This document shows positions 59,484-64,000 of a stretch of DNA of 64,000 bases, piece by piece; positions within the stretch are counted from its first letter, which is position 1; every line of letters begins with the position of its first letter. The stretch lies in the NCBI GenBank assembly GCA_035048815.1, contig JAUCBN010000043.1:7009001-7073000 (forward strand). The letters run 5' to 3'. Both the position numbers and the translations under genes were made by a program. The DNA is from Abelmoschus esculentus. Taxonomy: Eukaryota > Streptophyta > Magnoliopsida > Malvales > Malvaceae. The notes below the pieces were generated by a model, which was not told the origin of the DNA, did not search any database, and was given only the letters and a program-made list of their open reading frames with translations.

Positions 59484-62276
59484 ATTTTTGACGTTTTTTG
59501 ACGTTCTGAGTTCGATGGTGCGATCCCTTTTTATGTTTTTTGACGTTCTGAGTTCTATGGTGCGATTCGTTTTTCAAAATTCAAACCCGAAGTGTTATTT
59601 TAAGGCTTTTTAGTTTGAATGCTCAATTAGAAGTTGTCTTTATCGGAATCTAAATTTGGTTTACTGTTTAGTTCAGGTGACATAGATTCAGACCCCTAGT
59701 TTCTTCCTCCTCCGCCTCTTAGAAGACCTTCTAGTCCTTAGAATTTGGGACACGAACGTGATTTATTAGTTTATTTCTATTTGTGTATTTATTAATGTAA
59801 AGTGTCATAGTAGTGTGTCTTACGTATATGTTACTCGTAGGTTCTATATCCGCTCGTCCTAGTTCTAAAGCCAAGTCCAGTAGACGTCATTCTCGACGTT
59901 GAGCTCTTTAATTCAGGTGTGTCTCTCCCGATAATTCTGTTTACTAATATGTGTGCATATTCTATTATTTTTGTATGATCATGTTGATTGTATCATTTCT
60001 GTGATTTTCTGAAACATTTGATAATGTCATACTTTGAGTTTTATGATTGCATATCTGATTCTGAAATTATAATGCATGCCTGCTATTAGTTCTAAGGCAC
60101 GCATTCCGACTCTATAAATTGTTCAAGTCATTGAATTGGTTGGATTATTGTACGGGGATTTTTAGTGTTATCACCTACTGGTGAGTATCACTTCTGTCTA
60201 CTGGCTCCACCTTTGGGTCGAGATTTCACTTTTGTTCAGTGGCTTCAACTTCGGGTCGAGATTTCACTTCTGTTCAGTGGCTTCACCTTTGGGTCGAGTT
60301 TCCACTTCTAATGGTGCGATGGAGTTTAGAGTGGTACAGGGGAACCTACCCTTCTGATGGCGTTCGCTGTTGTGTGCATTTCATGTTAGAGTATGCCCAA
60401 AGACCAATCATATGATGATTGTAAGGATACTTTTATTTACCAATTTTATTGAATAAAGGCATTGTCATTGTTGTTTTCATATATATGTGTCAATGTATAA
60501 CATAAACTGAGAAACAATAAGGTCCATATAATAATATATGTATTATTATTAAAAGATCCTTAGTCAAGTATTATTATGGGTATGGACAATAATAATACGC
60601 TTAAGACTAACATGTGATTAATTGATGACAATGAGTTGTCATTGACATAGAGATGTCAGAATTAATACATGAATATATTAATAGAGAATAATATTTTCGA
60701 TTGACCCACTATGAGCATATATCTTAGATTATTATGTGACGGTCACGATATTGCTTATAGTGATAACTGTATGTATGGTCCTTAGACTTGAGATTATTAC
60801 TATCTTAACATATGTTGTTTTATGTTTTGATGCAGTTAAACGTGTCGCGTAATTAGTTACACTATAAAAACTGACATTGGACATATTACAATGTATGTAG
60901 TGAGATGTGAATGATCAAGATAGGATTTGTCCTTCTTACATAATAGAAAAATATATCAAAGGCCACTTAATTGAGTGAGACTAGAAATGCATGGCCTTGC
61001 TTGAATACGTTGATATGAGATATAACAAATTATTCATTAAAAGTAGTCCACTCTAGATATCAAGAAACATTAAAATAGGTTATATAAGTGTGACTATTCC
61101 AAGACTTGTGCCTATTAAAGATATAAAAGGACAAAAGGATATAATACATTAAGATAGTTGGTCATGGACATGATATATCGAATAATGATCTCTTGTAACT
61201 TAGATGACAATGATATATTGCTAGATGTCACTCATTGTTTGTAATATTAGAATTGTTCTATTATTACTACTAACGTTACAATGAGCCTATAGGGTCACAC
61301 CCAATGGTTGAAAAGGAGCAAAAATATATATAAGTATAAGAAGAATATATTTAATCTCGAATTTTAATAAAGGATATAATTAAAGTAATTATATCCTTTT
61401 TAAATTCGAATTAAATATATAGATTCCGAAATTTAAGGAAATAATTAAAGTAATTATTTCCTATAAACAAATTCGGAATCAAACTCTTATACCTAGGGTT
61501 ACAGCTATATAAAGGATCTTTGGTCTAGCAGCCATAACATAGAATTTCGAATTCCAAACCCTAGAATCACAAAAAACAGTTTTTCGAGATTTGCTCTCTC
61601 AACCGGGTGAACTGAGTAGAGGCCAAGACGATATTCGTGGAGGCTAAAGATTCGATTATTGAACGATCGTAACTGCAGCAGATCTCGTTGCTGTCTTTGC
61701 TGTTTATCAAGGAACTCAATGTAAGTTATCGCATCTCTTCCTCCTGATTTTGGATTAAACGTACATGGATCACTGGAAAGACCGTCGCAATTTTGTTACG
61801 CTACGCCATGGGGTGTGTCGGCGGTCCCAACATTTCACGCATACATTACATTATATGTTCTGCTCTATTCTACGATACTGTTTATCTGCACACTAGAGAC
61901 ACACTAGGCTCCATAGCTTACACCCTCTCAGTTTCTGTTTTAGATTTTCGGTCTTAGGCTACGGTACTTGGAGGACTGTTGATTCTGAACTTCTGATCTG
62001 TATGTTTTAATGTTTCAGACTAATTTTAAATTTTCAGTTGATAATTTTTGTATGTACTTTGAACAATTTTTTGGATTTTGGAAATACTATTTATATATTG
62101 GGTTGAACAATTAAATTATGCTTTTATGTGTTATTCAGTATTTCAACTAAATTCGATTTAATTAATTTATCAGATTTTAGCAATTTTATTAATGAAAACC
62201 TAACTTGAGTCACAGGTTTCTTTAACGTAAACCCTAAGTTTTAATCTAAGAAATTAGGTTAAATTTAGGGGTTATA
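59484..62276 (+). mobile_element. R7 LTR (5-prime LTR of element F) with R6 insert
   Basis: Precedes a primer site and gag on the plus strand. The 3-prime half matches 26205-26876. Its end is GGGGTTATA (TTACA in the other copy). The start was not resolved. Two short tandem repeats are present: a 44-bp unit twice at 59491-59578 and a 38-bp unit three times at 60196-60310. Interrupted by an R6 solo LTR. Confidence 0.75.
60384..61832 (+). mobile_element. R6 solo LTR
   Basis: 1449 bp, TGTTAGAGTATGCCCAAAGA to GGCGGTCCCAACA, with TTTCA on both sides (60379-60383 and 61833-61837). The empty site is kept in the R7 copy at 26432-26436. A TATATAAA box lies at 61506-61513. The primer-site type seen in the other copy and the LTR form suggest Ty1/copia, but no polymerase sequence is present to prove it. 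Confidence 0.9.
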
Positions 62277-62281
62277 TTTAG

Positions 62282-62293
62282 TGGTATTAGAGT
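62282..62293 (+). promoter_or_regulatory. Primer-binding site of element F (tRNA-iMet)
   Basis: TGGTATTAGAGT differs from TGGTATCAGAGC by two C-to-T changes. Five bases after the LTR end. Confidence 0.8.
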
Positions 62294-62476
62294 TAGGTTC
62301 AACCCACACACTGTGAGGTCCAAAATGATTTTGATCTGAAAATAATTTTGAAATCTTATTTGATGATCCGGATTCTCGTTTTGACTCGGTTTTAAATTTT
62401 CTGAATTATTTTGGATACTACTCCAAGTACCGGTTCTAATATAAGATTTTGTCTATCCTTCTCTAGATATACTACT

Positions 62477-63655
62477 ATGCCACCCCATAGGAGTACATGT
62501 CTTGCGACCGGGCGAGGTCGTGGCCGAGGTCGTTCTGCTGGTTCTACAAGTGATGTCTCACCTCCTGTGGATCTGCCACATGATCAGAGTTTAGCTCAAG
62601 ATATAGGAGAGGAGGAACAACCTGAGGTTCAGACTGAGGCTCAGCAAGCCAAAGTTAATCAACTAGTCCAGAGTAAGGGACCATATGTTTCTGCAGGTAG
62701 TGACACTATGAGTTTAGATTCTATCACTATGAAGAGAGAGATGCTCCGATATCTTCTTCATACTGAGGGTGTATGGAAACCCATTTATACTAAGTTTTTA
62801 GCTACCGACTTGACGATGTCTGATGGTAAAACTGGTACGGATCCTGTAGAGGCAAAATACTGTCTAAAGAAACTACAACGTCTGTTTGTTGAAATGGAAT
62901 ATCCTTCAGATAAGAAATTTAAAGCAGCTACATCTTTACTTCATGGGGAAGCTCTTAACTGGTGGGAGGTAGAGTAGAGAGTTACTATTGACGAATTCTT
63001 AAATTGACAACAGAACGACATATTTGTTAATGATTATGAGATCGAGTTTCTGCGTTTACTTCAGTATGCTCCTGGACTTGTTATGACTGAGTAGCAAAAA
63101 TATGAGTATTTTCTTAAAGGACTTCGGGTGCCTATCAAGATTGCAGTATCTACTCATCATGACACTGAATACAAGATGATCACCCGGAGAGCTAGAACAA
63201 CCGAGCACAATGAGAATTTAAGGGTTCAGTTGGAATCCTAGAGCGAAGACAAAGCTAGACGACCAGCCTACGATTTCAGTACAACATAGCCAGGGAAACC
63301 AGTCTAGGAAGAGGGGAAGAGATGAGTTTGAGAATCAAAGTTCTTCAAGAGTTAGACCAGCAGTGTTTGTTGTTCCAACTACTAGTAGTGCTGGTTCCAC
63401 TAGTACTCGTGCATTGCCACACTGTTCTTTCCGCAAAAAGTGGTATTCTAGAGAGTGTAGGATGAGGAGTGGAGCTTGTTTCCGCTGCGGTTCTTAGGAG
63501 CATCGTCTCAGGGATTGTCCGATTTCATCACAATCAGCTTATGCTCCGGGTCAGTCTCAGGATTTGGTATAAACCCCTGCTAGAGGGAGAGGTCAGGGTA
63601 GATTTTCTACTTTGGGTATCATTAGGAGAGGTAGAGCTAATTAGTTTAGAGAATT
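62477..63655 (+). pseudogene. Element F gag
   Basis: The start chosen is the second ATG of the open frame, at 62477, giving MPPHRSTCLATGRGRGRGRS, the usual arginine/glycine-rich N-terminus of this gag type. The first ATG (62411) adds 22 unlike residues. The core has KYCLKKLQRLFVEMEYPSDK and LLHGEALNWWEVE, then TAG at 62975. The same frame continues through further stops (TGA near 63005, TAG near 63092) and a frame change near 63240. The double Cys/His region shows HCSFRKKWYSREC (first knuckle degraded) and CFRCGS, then a TAG where Gln is expected, then EHRLRDC. Several stops are at expected Gln codons. Confidence 0.8.
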
Positions 63656-64000
63656 AGCCAGATCAGGGGCATCTCATCTAGGGTTGGTATATGCTAGTAG
63701 GAGGCATGAGGATCGAGATGAAACAGATGTCATCGCTGGTACATTTTCTATTCATGCTATTTCCTTTTTTGCTCTACTTGATAATGGGCCTACTCATTCA
63801 TTTTTCTCTAGCTTAGTATTTGTATATTTGGAAATTCCTATATGGGATACTAGTAATTTTGTCTCAATTTATAGTCCTGTAGGTAATCTTGTTGAGGTTA
63901 CCAAAGTGTATAAAGATTGTCCACTTGAAGTTCAAGGGGAAATCTTTTCGGCTAACATGATGGAGTTACCATTTGGGGAGTTTGATCTGATACTCGGTAT
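63656..64000 (+). pseudogene. Element F aspartic protease (partial)
   Basis: Open frame from about 63711 (DRDETDVIAGTFSIHAISFF). The active-site segment is LLDNGPTHSF at about 63774-63803, where the family has DSGSTHSF, so the Ser after the catalytic Asp is Asn and the second Ser is Pro. It ends in FGEFDLILG at the window edge. Probably inactive, inferred from the changed motif. Confidence 0.8.

Larger units (their letters stand above)
62282..64000 (+). mobile_element. Element F, Ty3/gypsy, runs off the window
   Basis: Plus-strand internal region: primer site, gag, protease. It continues past position 64000, so RT and integrase may lie outside. The frames carry several stops. Confidence 0.8.

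Overview
This window has the character of a plant nuclear genome, very probably a eudicot. It is AT-rich and packed with long-terminal-repeat (LTR) retrotransposons whose primer-binding sites match plant initiator-methionine or aspartate tRNA ends. No host gene, tRNA, rRNA or organelle gene is supported. Two non-polymerase retroelement ORFs, one of the PF20167 'putative plant transposon protein' type and one resembling DUF7745, resemble proteins I remember as abundant in cotton and relatives. I therefore lean towards Malvaceae, but only as inference from memory. The whole window reads as nested, decayed heterochromatic DNA.

I name LTR families R1 to R8 and the Athila-like family, and elements A to F. 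Positions 1-8.5 kb hold an Athila-like solo LTR (359-1600), a degenerate repeat-rich stretch and a truncated R1 LTR. From 7.4 to 17.3 kb lies minus-strand Athila-like element A. Its LTR is split by a second Athila-like element, B (9809-17228), which is complete at both ends and flanked by TATAT. A itself sits in the integrase region of element C (17329-21179, minus), whose LTR is R3. From 21.2 to 31.9 kb there are pieces of R2, R6 (1449-bp LTR), a DUF7745-like pseudogene, R7, R1 and R4.

Element E is a minus-strand Ty3/gypsy element with R2 LTRs and occurs as two halves. Its gag, protease and start of reverse transcriptase (RT) are at 31906-36081, interrupted by an R5 solo LTR (32010-34105). 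The rest of its RT and the integrase end are at 50617-51252. Both halves stop at the same R4 insertion point, each with the duplicated sequence GTCAA, which points to a tandem duplication by unequal recombination (or an assembly join). Between the halves lie the small element R8 (37068 to about 38350), element D with R1 LTRs (39466-44698), and an R3 element end (44702-48293).

From 51.2 to 59.5 kb is a deletion-derived R4 element, with a 3838-bp R3 solo LTR (52640-56477) in one of its LTRs. The window ends in plus-strand element F, with an R7 LTR carrying an R6 solo LTR (60384-61832), then gag and the start of protease. None of the elements looks able to move on its own: every coding region carries stops, frameshifts or large deletions. 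The interest lies in the nesting order, several exact target-site duplications with intact empty sites elsewhere in the window, and short palindromic motifs shared between LTR families.
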